A stretch of DNA of 64,000 bases from Kalmanozyma brasiliensis GHG001 (taxonomy: Eukaryota > Basidiomycota > Ustilaginomycetes > Ustilaginales). Below are positions 31,069-40,392 of the stretch, in pieces. Each line of letters starts with the position of its first letter. Positions within the stretch are counted from its first letter, which is position 1. Under the pieces are notes generated by a model, which saw nothing but the letters and a program-made list of their open reading frames with translations, was not told the origin of the DNA and did not search any database. The position numbers were made by a program, and so were the translations under genes. The DNA is taken from NCBI RefSeq assembly GCF_000497045.1, contig NW_015961961.1, forward strand, positions 310,001 through 374,000. The letters run 5' to 3'.

Positions 31069-32112
31069 GGTTGCTGTCTATGACTGGGAGCGATTGAGAG
31101 CTGGGAGCTGAGCGGCAGGAACGGACCCTCCAAGGTGCTTGTTGCGCGTGTGCAAAGGCGGCAGCGACCAATTATGCAATCTATGATGCTCGAATGTTGC
31201 GATGTCAATTGATGACGAGACTTGCGAGTCTTCAAGACGGTTCCGAAGGACCAGATAGGATCGAGAACCGATGAATTAGCCGTGAGTGCTTCGAGCCGGT
31301 GTCTTGACCACTGTCGAACGTGAATGTATGCTGATCTGCCTATCGGTGCGAGTGGGTCAGTGAGCGTGTACGACGTTGTCTTCGGTATCGAGCGTGTGAT
31401 CGTGATCGTGATCGTGATTGTGTTGAGGATCAACCAGATGATTGTCAGTGCGCTTGCCAAAAAGTGCAACCCATCCGGCTACAGATCGACCTTGTTTCTG
31501 CCGGGTCACTGACGCACGATGCTCTTGGCTCGGCTAACCACCTTTTTCCCGCTCGGACAATCTGGAGAAATCGAGGCAAAATGCGGAGTTGACTGGCTTC
31601 AGAGCGTGAAAAAGGGCGCCTGATCCCGCACGACAGGGGAAGAGACATGCGAACCAGCTCTTGGCTCTTCCGTGGTGCGAATCCTTCTTCCGCTTGTGCC
31701 TTCATACGACCCTTTCCCTTCGTGATCAGCTCACACACTATCAGACGATCGACATATTGGAATCAAATCGCATTCTGCTAAAACATGAGACAAGACAAAG
31801 TGGCAGCCCGACGGAAGGGTGGGCAGAAGAGAGTCGGCATAGCTAGCACAGCAGCTGCCAACAGCTGCCAAGGAGGCTCTCTTCCACCAACTACCGTGTT
31901 TGCGTCAACGCACGGGCTGAGAGCAACAAGAACGCGGGCAAAGCAAAGAAAGTACCGCGACTACACAAAGGACGAAGCCGGGTTACAGACAACAGGTATC
32001 GGGAAGCAGCGAACGGATGAAGAGCGAAGAACAAAAAGAGGAGCGGAGGGAAAGAATAGCAAAGGGGAAAGCAGGAACTATTGCGAATCTAGAAGTCGGA
32101 GGAAGAAGAGCT
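31069..32112. other. Intergenic, PXMP4 promoter side
   Basis: About 1 kb without a gene. It includes a short GTGATC tandem repeat near 31396-31420 and an A/G-rich stretch at 31770-32110 that is the 3' flank of the next gene. Nothing else was recognised. Confidence 0.5.
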
Positions 32113-33846
32113 TTAACGAGACTGGTTGCCGTGGTCAATCATCTCGTTGTAGCCCACCACCTCCTCCTCGTTGAGCGACGAGCCTGCGACGCTCATGTGA
32201 CCGCGATGGTTCAGAGGATCCGGCGTGTAGAGCGATCGCGAGCTCTGCACCATGGAAGGCGCGTCCGTCATGACCGAGCCAGCACCCTTACGCAGCGATG
32301 CGTAGTGCTTCATGGCCTCGTCCGGCGATGCAAAGTTGGACGGCGGTGCCATGCCCGTCTGCGCCGACACTGCGGGCTGGTGCTGGTAGTGCTGGTGGTT
32401 CATGTAGTCATCCTGGCTGCCGTTGGACGCCTTGCGCTCGAGGTGAGCACCGTCGAACATGTCGTGGCCGTCGCTACCCTCGCGACCAGACGACATCATG
32501 CTCAGCGCAGGGTAGGCCAGCATCGAGTTGCGCGCGTTGGCGTCGATGCTCTGTCGCATGCGGTCCACGTCGTTGTTACCGAGAAGACGAGGACCGTCGT
32601 GCTGATCAGGGCTCATGAGCACCTCGTCGTCGTCCTCAGCGTAGATGGCAGCGTCGGCGAAGCGCGAAGCCCGGTTGGTGTCCTGGCTAGCACGGTAACG
32701 AGCATCGACTTGAGGAACGGCAGGCGCATCGGGGTCGTAGTACGAGTCGACGAGTTGCGAACGGCGCGTGTTGCTCTGCTGACCCATCCTGTGGGGTGTA
32801 GACGAGGCCGCCTTGCCGTGTGCATCGCTCGAGTTGGCGTAGCTGATGCGCGAGACACGGTCACCACGCGTGGTGTCGGCGAACGAGATGCGAGAGGTGC
32901 GGTTGCCTTCCTCGTACATGGACAGACCGCGGGGCATGGCCTCGCGCATCTCAGCCTCGTTGGCGTAGCTTGCGCTGATGTCCTCCATCTGGCGGGGTAC
33001 ACGAGCACCGGCGGCGCCGCGACCAGCAAAGTTTCCGTTGGCATCCATCTCGCGCGATTGACGGGCGATATAGGAGTGTGGCCTCGTGCCCGGGACGGCA
33101 CCCGCGGAACCGTCACCTCCGGCAGTCCAGTCGACTGAGATCCTGCTCATGCGCTTGTCCATGTTCTCAGCCCAGTCGACGGTCTTGTTGAAGCGCTTGA
33201 TGTGGAGACGACGAATAACGAGACCCAACACGACAGCGAACACGACGAGAGGACAGACGATGGCGGCGGTCTTACCGGCGGGCGTCAAGTGACCGTTCTC
33301 GAGGAAAGCGGTCTTGACCGAGTTGGAGAGCTTTCCGAAGAAGCCTTCCGCCTTGGAAGCACCCTGGCTGGGGACCTCGTAGTTGGCGTTGAAGGTGGGA
33401 CCCATGGGGTTGGACGAGTCCCAAGGCTCGTTGCCGGAGGGAACAATGTTGAACGAGACGGGGACGGACGAGTTGGTGTTGAGATCACGACCCCACCATC
33501 GAGGGTCGAGCTTGGTCTCGTAAAGCTGCTGCGACTTGGGAATGCCCTGGAAGACGTGGATGGGGAGATACTGGTTGGAGATGGAGGGCGAGTAGATGTA
33601 GATGTCGATTTTGGAGACCGTGTTGTCGAGACAGGACTGATCCCAACGAATGTCAGTGACGTTGGTGACCAGGACCTCCTGACCACCGCCAGGGCTGACA
33701 TAGAGACCACCTGCAAGACATTTGGCCGAGTTGTCGATGGTGGAAGCCGACTGGCGTTTGACGACTCGTTGGGTCTTGGGCTGGACGTTGCGGTGCTTGA
33801 GTTGTTGCTGGTGGTGCAGCATGTGGCTGCGAGTGTCGAGAGTCAT
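32113..33846 (-). CDS. Single-pass membrane protein with compact N-terminal domain and long cytosolic tail
   Basis: A 577-residue protein from ATG 33846 (MTLDTRSHMLHHQQQ). After a basic N-terminus with a possible Kex2-type site (VVKRQSA, about residues 28-34), there is a compact domain of about 145 residues with two Cys (about 43 and 72) and possible N-glycosylation sites NVT and NSS. Readable blocks are KCLAGGLYVSPGGGQEVLVT, DIYIYSPSISNQYLPIHVFQ and LDPRWWGRDLNTNSSVPVSF. One membrane span follows (about 182-203, TAAIVCPLVVFAVVLGLVIR), then a disordered tail of about 370 residues with repeated RISF/RISY-type blocks (TSRISFADTTRGDRVSRISY). No classical signal peptide is evident. I do not recognise the family. 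The layout parallels the mucin-like gene 4 kb away, but the sequences are not alike. Function unknown; a cell-surface sensor is a guess. Confidence 0.75.
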   Translation of the reverse strand: MTLDTRSHMLHHQQQLKHRNVQPKTQRVVKRQSASTIDNSAKCLAGGLYVSPGGGQEVLVTNVTDIRWDQSCLDNTVSKIDIYIYSPSISNQYLPIHVFQGIPKSQQLYETKLDPRWWGRDLNTNSSVPVSFNIVPSGNEPWDSSNPMGPTFNANYEVPSQGASKAEGFFGKLSNSVKTAFLENGHLTPAGKTAAIVCPLVVFAVVLGLVIRRLHIKRFNKTVDWAENMDKRMSRISVDWTAGGDGSAGAVPGTRPHSYIARQSREMDANGNFAGRGAAGARVPRQMEDISASYANEAEMREAMPRGLSMYEEGNRTSRISFADTTRGDRVSRISYANSSDAHGKAASSTPHRMGQQSNTRRSQLVDSYYDPDAPAVPQVDARYRASQDTNRASRFADAAIYAEDDDEVLMSPDQHDGPRLLGNNDVDRMRQSIDANARNSMLAYPALSMMSSGREGSDGHDMFDGAHLERKASNGSQDDYMNHQHYQHQPAVSAQTGMAPPSNFASPDEAMKHYASLRKGAGSVMTDAPSMVQSSRSLYTPDPLNHRGHMSVAGSSLNEEEVVGYNEMIDHGNQSR

Positions 33847-35222
33847 GATGGGCGAGAGTAGAGTGGGTTGCTGGATGGAGAGGTGGACGTCAAGATCGAT
33901 GTTTGCAAAGTGTAATGAATGAATGTGAGCAAGGGCCGACCTGGGCTGACTGGTGCAAGGACGCGCTGGAACGTGGCGACTGAGATGAAGGGGCTGGGGG
34001 TAAGGAGAAGGGGACCGTGAGCTAGTGACGGATCCGAAAGGGGAATGGAGAGGGAGAGGAGTGGGGCGATGATGGTATGTGGGGGGGAAGTGAGAAGGGA
34101 ACGAGATGATGGAGGCCAGAGTCCAAGACGAGATCGTCGCGGTGCAGATCTTGTGCCAAGGGGAAACGAGCGACGTGCGACCAGCGACAACGACGAAGAG
34201 CGAGGGGCAGACAAAGTTTGACACTGTGGCAGGCAGGCAGGCGAAACCAGGATCGACGATGATCTTCAGCCTTTGACAGCGAGAGGCACACCAGCAGTCA
34301 GAGATGGGACAAAGGAGGGCGAGGAAGCGTGTGTGTGGTGTCAGCCTCGAACCGCTGCAAGTTCGGCTGGCTCAAAACGAGGAGGAGGGGGGCGAAGGAG
34401 GAGAAGAAAGGGCGGCGGAGACGCGCAACACTTGAAACACACACAGAGACACATCAACACAAGCCTTTCGCAGTGAAAATGAGGCACAAGAGCAGTGAAA
34501 AAGCGAAATTCAGGGGCAAAGGGCTGTCGACTGCACCAGCACAAGAGCAGTGTTGGCTGACATCGAGCCATCGAAAGGAGCGCGTCAAAGCCGAGCAGCC
34601 CCCTTTTTTCAACAGCACTTGAGCAGCCTTTTTTTCGATTGATCGACGACCCGCAGCTCGACCTTGTCTTGGCTGTTCGACTGCAGAGAAACAAGAACGC
34701 GCTCGTTCAAGGGCAACACGCAGTCCCAAGCCTCATCTGTCGCCAGCCAGATGCAGACCACGTCAGATGTCAGCGTCGATTGACCTTTGTACCATCAAAC
34801 AGCACTGGTCGGTTCAGGCTTCGGGAACAACTTGGCCTTCTTCTCTTGGCTGTTCCTTGCATCCGAGCCTCCTGACGAGATTAGCGCCACAGGAGAGCAG
34901 CGTCGTTGATTGCTCATGTCGCTCTTCGAGTCAGTCTCTGGAGATCTTTCGTCGGCATACCGCCCTCTGCAGATGAAAGTGGCTCTGCTCGGTGACGACT
35001 GCAGTTGGCATTCTAGTCTGAATGTTAGAGTTTTTGTCGTCTACAATACCAAGAAAATTGCGACTTCGGGAGCCGGCGACTTTTTTTCGACCCTGCGCAG
35101 CTCTGAGCCAAAAAAATCAGAAGAAAAGCGCAAAATTTGCCTTTCAGAGCTCCACCAACGTTGTCTGCATCCATCAACTGCTCCTCACTCACCTTCTCAG
35201 CGGCCAACGGATCACCTTCAAG
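33847..35222. other. Divergent promoter region between the membrane protein gene and NOP12
   Basis: About 1.4 kb between divergent starts. A G/A-rich run (34000-34450) is the pyrimidine-rich leader of the minus-strand gene seen from the other side. The NOP12 side holds A/T clusters such as CAAAATTTGC (35132-35141). No gene was recognised. Confidence 0.5.
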
Positions 35223-37451
35223 ATGGCAAAGAAGTCAAAGAAAGCAGACCAGTCCAAGGCGCAGGCAGCCGAACCCGTCGCTGCGCCGCCAGCCAACTTT
35301 GACTCGGAGCTCGACGCTTTCTTCAAGGCGGCTCCCCCGGCTCCAGCACCTGCTCCTGCTGCTTCGGCGTCGACAAGCAGCGTTGCAGTTAAGGCTGGGC
35401 CTTCCAGCTCAAAGAAGCGCAAAGCGGTCGAGCGACCCGTGGAAGAGACAGTCGAGGCGACAGAAGAAGCGCTTCTCGATGATGACGAGGACGACGAAGA
35501 GGATGACGAGGATGTAGAGATGGAGGAAGGCGATGGAGACCTGTCCAGCATCGACGAATCTCTCGACGACGAGGGCTCCCTTCTCTACAGCCAGAGCGAA
35601 GGCGAGGCCTCTGATGCAGAAGAGGACGAGGAGGACGACTCAGAAGACGAGAACGAGCCCTACGTCCCACCTCAGCACGAATCCGTCACCAAATCCCAAC
35701 CCACCTCGACCGCCGCAAAGAACCCCAAAAAGACCTTCAAAGAGGCGCCCGAGCCCTCCGAGACGCGAGACCAACGCACGCTCTTCATCGGCAACCTCCC
35801 CATCGAAACCGCTCAATCCCGCTCCTTGCAGCGCAAGCTCGTCTCCCTGATCGAGTCGCTCTCTCCCTACCCGATCCTGACCAAGGCGCACGGTCTGCGC
35901 TTCCGCTCCGTCGCCTTCTCCGTTCCCACCGTCCACCTCGATGCGGACGACGACCACGACGCTGACAAAAAGAAGGCTAAGAAGGGCAAAACCAAAGAAC
36001 GATCGCAGAACTATCGCGAGGCGGTCGCCGCTGTCGAGGGCGAGTCCGCCCAAGCCCCGCTCACCGCGCAACAAAAACGCAAGATCGCCTTCATCAACAA
36101 AGACTTCCACGAGAAAGCCAAGAGCGTGTCCGCCTACATCACCATCGCTCACCCCTCTGCGGTGCTCGCGCACCTGCACGACATTGCGCCTGCGAAAGCC
36201 AAGTCGAAGGGTGCCACGAGTGCCGGGCCTATTGCGCTGGATCCGAGGTTGACGGGCAGCGTGCTGGCCGCGCTCATCGCCGCCTTTGCCGACGGGGCCG
36301 ACTTCCAGGGTCGTCATCTGCGCGTCGATCTGGTGAAGTCCATCTCGCCGAGCGAAGTGCTGAGTGCAGGATTGGAAAAGGTCAAGTCGTTCGATGGTGT
36401 GTTGGTTGGATCGAGCAACAGCGCCGTGGACCCGAAAAGCACACTTTTCGTGGGAGGCCTCGACTTTGAGACGGACGAAGAAGAGGTGCGGGCCTTCTTC
36501 GAGGGTTTGCTCGCTGAAGAGATTGGTGCCGCCGGTGACGCGATCACCATCCCGATCACGGGACTGGATGGCAAGCCTGCGCCGTCGTCGCTACTCGAGA
36601 GCCTCTCGTCGGAGTTCCCCTTTGTGCCACCGGAGAAGCGATCAACGACCGAATCGGTGACGCGCGCGGCGCAGTTCGTTCGCTCTGTCCGCCTCATCCA
36701 CGACGCCGCCACGCAGATGGGCAAAGGCTTTGGCTACGTGCGCTTCACCTCGCAGCAGTGCGTCGACGAGGTGATGGCGGTGTACAATGCCGAGCAGGCG
36801 TTCCTCGACAGTCGCAAGGGCGTCAAAGGCAGTCTCGGTGCGAGCGCTGCCATCGCTGCGGGAGGCAAGGAGTTCAAGCGTCGTCTCAAACTCGGTGGAC
36901 GTCCCATTCGCGTCGCTTACTGCAAGAGTCAGACCAAGACCTCCACCCCGCAACGCGGGGGCAAAAAGGGGAACAGGGAGGAGGAGCCAACGACACCGCG
37001 CAAATCGCCCTACGAGCGCTCGAGCGGCGCCCCTACACCCAATGGCACTTCGCCACACGTACTCGGGAAGAGGGTTGCAACGAAGATCACACCAGGCAGC
37101 CCGACAGCTTCGCGCTCGGCGAACCCGGTCGAGATCGCAAAGAAGGCGGAGCTGTACGCGACACTCAGCAAGGACCAGCGCAAGCAGATGAAGAAGGACG
37201 ATTCCGACAGGGTCGAGCGCAGGATGGCTAAGAAGAACAAGAAGTTGGGCGGTGCTGCGGCGGGCGCGAAGGTGGATAGGAGTCTCCTGGCGGAGGGCGA
37301 GAAGGCGAGGAGCAAGGAGAGGGTCAAGTTGCGACAGCCTGCCGCTGGATCGAAGGGTCCGAAGGGGCCGACTGGCGCGGCGGGTGGGAACAAGAGGTTC
37401 AAGAGTGGCCCCGGTGGCCCGCCGAGGAGAGGGCCTCCCAAGGGCAAGTGA
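35223..37451 (+). CDS. NOP12: Nucleolar RNA-binding protein Nop12 (RBM34-like)
   Basis: A 742-residue protein with two RRM domains. An acidic Glu/Asp-rich N-terminal region (about residues 80-150) precedes RRM1, which begins at about residue 185 with RTLFIGNLPIETAQSRSLQR and carries a large charged insertion (DADDDHDADKKKAKKGK). RRM2 begins at about residue 405 with STLFVGGLDFETDEEEVRAF and contains RNP1 KGFGYVRF near residue 500. The C-terminus is Lys/Arg/Gly-rich. In yeast, Nop12 binds 5.8S rRNA precursors and helps pre-25S processing; RBM34 is the animal counterpart. The ATG at 35223 (MAKKSKKADQ) has A at -3 and follows a leader with no family similarity. With MAK16, it is the second 60S assembly factor in the window. 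Confidence 0.9.
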   Translation: MAKKSKKADQSKAQAAEPVAAPPANFDSELDAFFKAAPPAPAPAPAASASTSSVAVKAGPSSSKKRKAVERPVEETVEATEEALLDDDEDDEEDDEDVEMEEGDGDLSSIDESLDDEGSLLYSQSEGEASDAEEDEEDDSEDENEPYVPPQHESVTKSQPTSTAAKNPKKTFKEAPEPSETRDQRTLFIGNLPIETAQSRSLQRKLVSLIESLSPYPILTKAHGLRFRSVAFSVPTVHLDADDDHDADKKKAKKGKTKERSQNYREAVAAVEGESAQAPLTAQQKRKIAFINKDFHEKAKSVSAYITIAHPSAVLAHLHDIAPAKAKSKGATSAGPIALDPRLTGSVLAALIAAFADGADFQGRHLRVDLVKSISPSEVLSAGLEKVKSFDGVLVGSSNSAVDPKSTLFVGGLDFETDEEEVRAFFEGLLAEEIGAAGDAITIPITGLDGKPAPSSLLESLSSEFPFVPPEKRSTTESVTRAAQFVRSVRLIHDAATQMGKGFGYVRFTSQQCVDEVMAVYNAEQAFLDSRKGVKGSLGASAAIAAGGKEFKRRLKLGGRPIRVAYCKSQTKTSTPQRGGKKGNREEEPTTPRKSPYERSSGAPTPNGTSPHVLGKRVATKITPGSPTASRSANPVEIAKKAELYATLSKDQRKQMKKDDSDRVERRMAKKNKKLGGAAAGAKVDRSLLAEGEKARSKERVKLRQPAAGSKGPKGPTGAAGGNKRFKSGPGGPPRRGPPKGK

Positions 37452-37633
37452 TCAGTGACTGTTTCAAATGGCAATGCATTCATGACGATCTTTTCAATCC
37501 ACAACTGGCCTGTCTTTCATGTCATTGGTTCAAGAGTCGTGGAATGCAAATGTGATTTGTGACAATGCCAGACATGCAGATGAAGGTGTTTCATTTCGGT
37601 GAATTGATCTGTCAAACGCCCCGCGCTGTCGAT

Positions 37634-39388
37634 CTACGCCTTGCCTTTCTCCTCCTTCTCCTCCTGCTCGAGAGCCTGTCTTTGAAGCGCCTGACTGATC
37701 TTGCTCCTGGCGCGAATCTGTTTCCCGTAGAAGAACAGTACGAAGGGCACGACGCCCAGCACTGCTCCCAACAACGCCGAGAGCGTGCTCGCCCACTGAT
37801 ATCCGAGATTTCTATAGAGCTTTTCGACGAACAGCGGGAAGATGAACCCAAAGATGTTCCTTGCGAAGCTCTGCGCTGCCAACGCCGATGACGCATACAC
37901 TAGGTATGCATCAGCAAGATAGTTAAACACAGCGAGGTAGAGAAAAAAAATCGAGACCATCGTAGTGAGGACGCCAACGATGGGACCAGCCATGGAGACG
38001 TTGGGGAAGCTGGTCCAGGCATAGATGAAGCAGCCGACAGGGAAGCCGACGGCGCCGATCATAGCAAAGTACAATCGCGCCTCGGGGCCGCGTGTGGGGA
38101 AGTTCTTGCGGTACAAGCGCTCCTGGATGGGGTTCAGGAGATTGCCGATGATACCAGCCCCAGCGATGGCGAGGAAGACCAAGCCGGTCTCTCCGGGAGT
38201 GTAGTTGTGTTGAGCGGTGATGAGTCCAATCGAGCTGAGAAGCATGTACATGAAGCCCCAGGTGAAGGAGATCCATAGGCTGAAGAAGGTGACGATTGGC
38301 TCCTTGACGAGGAACACCAATGGTCTCGTTAGCGAATTGCTGATCAGAACGCTTATACTCGCACGCTCGAGTTCGGCTCTTGCCTTGTATCGCGAATCGC
38401 CCGTGGTCTTACGCAGTTTCGCCGCGCGCCGTGTGAGAATGATGCTTCCCCTCGTCTCTCGCAGAAACAGCAGCAGAAGAATCAGGATGAACCCGGTATA
38501 GATCGCCTGAATGTGCTGAATCCAGCGCCACCCCAGTCTCTGATTCTGCTCAACCCAACCGGCCCAAACAGGCCCAATGCCCGTACCGAAGATCGCTGCC
38601 GTTGCGAACAAGGCCATCGGTTGCCCGCGCTCGCTGCTGTTCCAAATATCGGCGATGGTGCCGCCGACCATGGTGGAGCCGGTGCTGCCCATGCCGCCCT
38701 GAAGGAAGCGCAGGATGATGACTGTGGCGGTGTTGTTCGCGAAGCCTAACCCGACGAAGAGGACGGTGTAGCACAGGTGGCACACCAGGTACATCGGATT
38801 TCGCCCAAACACCTCGGATAGTGGCGCCAGGACGAGAGGCGGCAATGCAAATCCTAGCGGGTAGATGGCGATGCCGAGAAGCGACAGCTCGTGGTCGGTG
38901 ATTCCCAGATCGCGCTCCATCGACGGAATGCCAGGGACATAGGCGGATGCGGTCGCCGCCACTTCGGCGGTGAACAGCACGCCGAGGATGGTGATGCACC
39001 ACTTGCGCGTCTTGCTGAAGTTGAACGGATTCTCCGGGTCGCCCGGCGGGAAGTCGACCCAGATCACATCGTCGTCGGCTGACGCTTTGAGTGTTGATGG
39101 ATCCGCCTGAGGCACCTTTTCGAGATCGCGCTCCGCGGCGGAGGAGTCGATGGTGGTGACCTGTTCCGACGCTGCGGGCGTCAGTTCGGCCGGGATGCAT
39201 GCTGAATCGGATGTCGGCTTGATGTGGTCATCGTGCCGTGGTGGAGAAACGTCAAGAACAGTGCTACGAGAGAGATGCTGGGATGAAACAGAGTCGGTGC
39301 GCGTCCGTGACGAAGACGCTTCGCCCGTCATGGTGTTGGGTGTGCTATAGCCTGCAGAGTCTTGGGGGTGTGAGGCATACGAGCTCAT
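37634..39388 (-). CDS. MFS exporter, DHA1 (drug/polyamine H+ antiporter) type
   Basis: A 584-residue protein with a polar cytosolic N-terminus of about 125 residues and then about 12 membrane spans. The first is around residues 130-152 (CITILGVLFTAEVAATASAY). The loop between spans 2 and 3 carries the MFS signature variant APLSEVFGRNPMY, typical of fungal DHA1 proteins of the Tpo/Flu1 group. Further blocks are LRFLQGGMGSTGSTMVGGTI, ADIWNSSERGQPMALF and GPVWAGWVEQNQRLGWRWI, which correspond to motif C and the DHA1 span 5-6 region. It probably exports small toxic or metabolic compounds at the plasma membrane; the substrate cannot be inferred. The ATG at 39388 is the first in frame. The gene is convergent with NOP12, with 182 bp between them. 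Confidence 0.9.
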   Translation of the reverse strand: MSSYASHPQDSAGYSTPNTMTGEASSSRTRTDSVSSQHLSRSTVLDVSPPRHDDHIKPTSDSACIPAELTPAASEQVTTIDSSAAERDLEKVPQADPSTLKASADDDVIWVDFPPGDPENPFNFSKTRKWCITILGVLFTAEVAATASAYVPGIPSMERDLGITDHELSLLGIAIYPLGFALPPLVLAPLSEVFGRNPMYLVCHLCYTVLFVGLGFANNTATVIILRFLQGGMGSTGSTMVGGTIADIWNSSERGQPMALFATAAIFGTGIGPVWAGWVEQNQRLGWRWIQHIQAIYTGFILILLLLFLRETRGSIILTRRAAKLRKTTGDSRYKARAELERASISVLISNSLTRPLVFLVKEPIVTFFSLWISFTWGFMYMLLSSIGLITAQHNYTPGETGLVFLAIAGAGIIGNLLNPIQERLYRKNFPTRGPEARLYFAMIGAVGFPVGCFIYAWTSFPNVSMAGPIVGVLTTMVSIFFLYLAVFNYLADAYLVYASSALAAQSFARNIFGFIFPLFVEKLYRNLGYQWASTLSALLGAVLGVVPFVLFFYGKQIRARSKISQALQRQALEQEEKEEKGKA

Positions 39389-40174
39389 GTTGCGCGCTGG
39401 AGTAGACGAAGAGATGTATCCATGGATGGGTATATATTGTCGAGCTCGTCCTTCTGCAGAGCCTCTCCTTGTTCGAGTGTCGAAGAGGGTGATGGTGGTA
39501 GATGGTGAGGAGAGCTACGTGCGCTTCTTGCCGAATGTACAGGGTGGATAAATAAATCTTGCCTCGGGGAAAAGGCCGGAGAGTTCTGCGCCCTGACTCA
39601 CTGTGCCGCCTGCATTTGCGTATTTCCGACTGAAAAAAGCGGAATCGGTTAGCGACGGATTTGCAAGCCAAGACTGCCGGCGGACGGCTGTGACTCTGAC
39701 ACAAAGCGGACTCGACATCGACGTCGACATCGACATCGACAATGAGCAGTGCAGCTCGCTAGTGAACCGCGCATAACCAAGGGTCGACTTGTCCTCCTTT
39801 CTTCTCACCCTATTGTGTGCAAGACCCATCGAAATCGGTTAAACTTTGAATTTCCACGGCGGCCGCTCATCAGATTAGGTTTTTAATCTATCGAGTCAGC
39901 GCCTATCTGACTCGAGACTTTGACTCGTATCTCGTCATGGTGGGGACGACAAGGTGTTTCTGGAAGCAAGACTCGGCTTCATTCCGCGGTCATTAACAAG
40001 ACATTGTGGACGGAAAGACCCAGCGGGAAGGCTTGGTGGGAGGACGCCAAGATGGGTTCCGGCGTCCGCAAGAAGCCGTAGTCGCCGGACGGGTCAATCC
40101 TCGCGGCAATGCATTCGAGCTTCCCTAGCTAGTAGGCATTCATAGACGCAATAGACGAAGCGGTCTTCATCTGC
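39389..40174. other. Intergenic between the MFS exporter and tRNA-Ala
   Basis: About 790 bp with the exporter's promoter. It includes a short GACATC tandem repeat (39713-39740) and two neighbouring hairpin-forming sequences (39872-39915; see the findings). No open frame is convincing. Confidence 0.5.
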
Positions 40175-40259
40175 GGGGGTTTAGCTCAGTTGGTAGAGCG
40201 TTCGCTTAGCACTTTGTCTAATTTGCGAAAGGTCGCGTGTTCGACTCATGCAGTCTCCA
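40175..40259 (+). tRNA. tRNA-Ala (anticodon AGC) with a 12-nt intron
   Basis: A full cloverleaf folds on the plus strand. Acceptor strand GGGGGTT (40175-40181) pairs with AGTCTCC (40252-40258), with discriminator A40259. The G3:U70 wobble pair that defines alanine tRNAs is present (G40177 with T40256). The D arm GCTC/GAGC and the A-box-like TTAGCTCAGTTGG are normal. Anticodon stem TTCGC (40201-40205) pairs with GCGAA (40225-40229). The anticodon AGC is at 40208-40210. An intron of 12 nt (40212-40223) sits after position 37. The T arm is GCGTG-TTCGACT-CATGC. Without an intron the loop would be 19 nt, so the interruption is needed. Confidence 0.92.
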
Positions 40260-40267
40260 TCCTCTTC

Positions 40268-40274
40268 TTTTTTT
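40268..40274 (+). terminator. RNA polymerase III terminator of tRNA-Ala
   Basis: Seven T in a row start 9 nt after the tRNA discriminator base, the normal Pol III termination signal. Confidence 0.8.
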
Positions 40275-40392
40275 GCTCTTCTCATTCCGGACCTTTGTGG
40301 CTCTTGTGCTGTATGTACCATTCACACACGCAGAAGGGGAGCACGCTCGAACAGGAAGTGATGCTAATGCTGCATTCATGCGTGCTGGGCAT

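Noticed and set aside
32017..33138. 373-codon plus-strand frame, His/Val/Arg-rich
   Set aside because: Antisense to the single-pass membrane protein gene; no motif.
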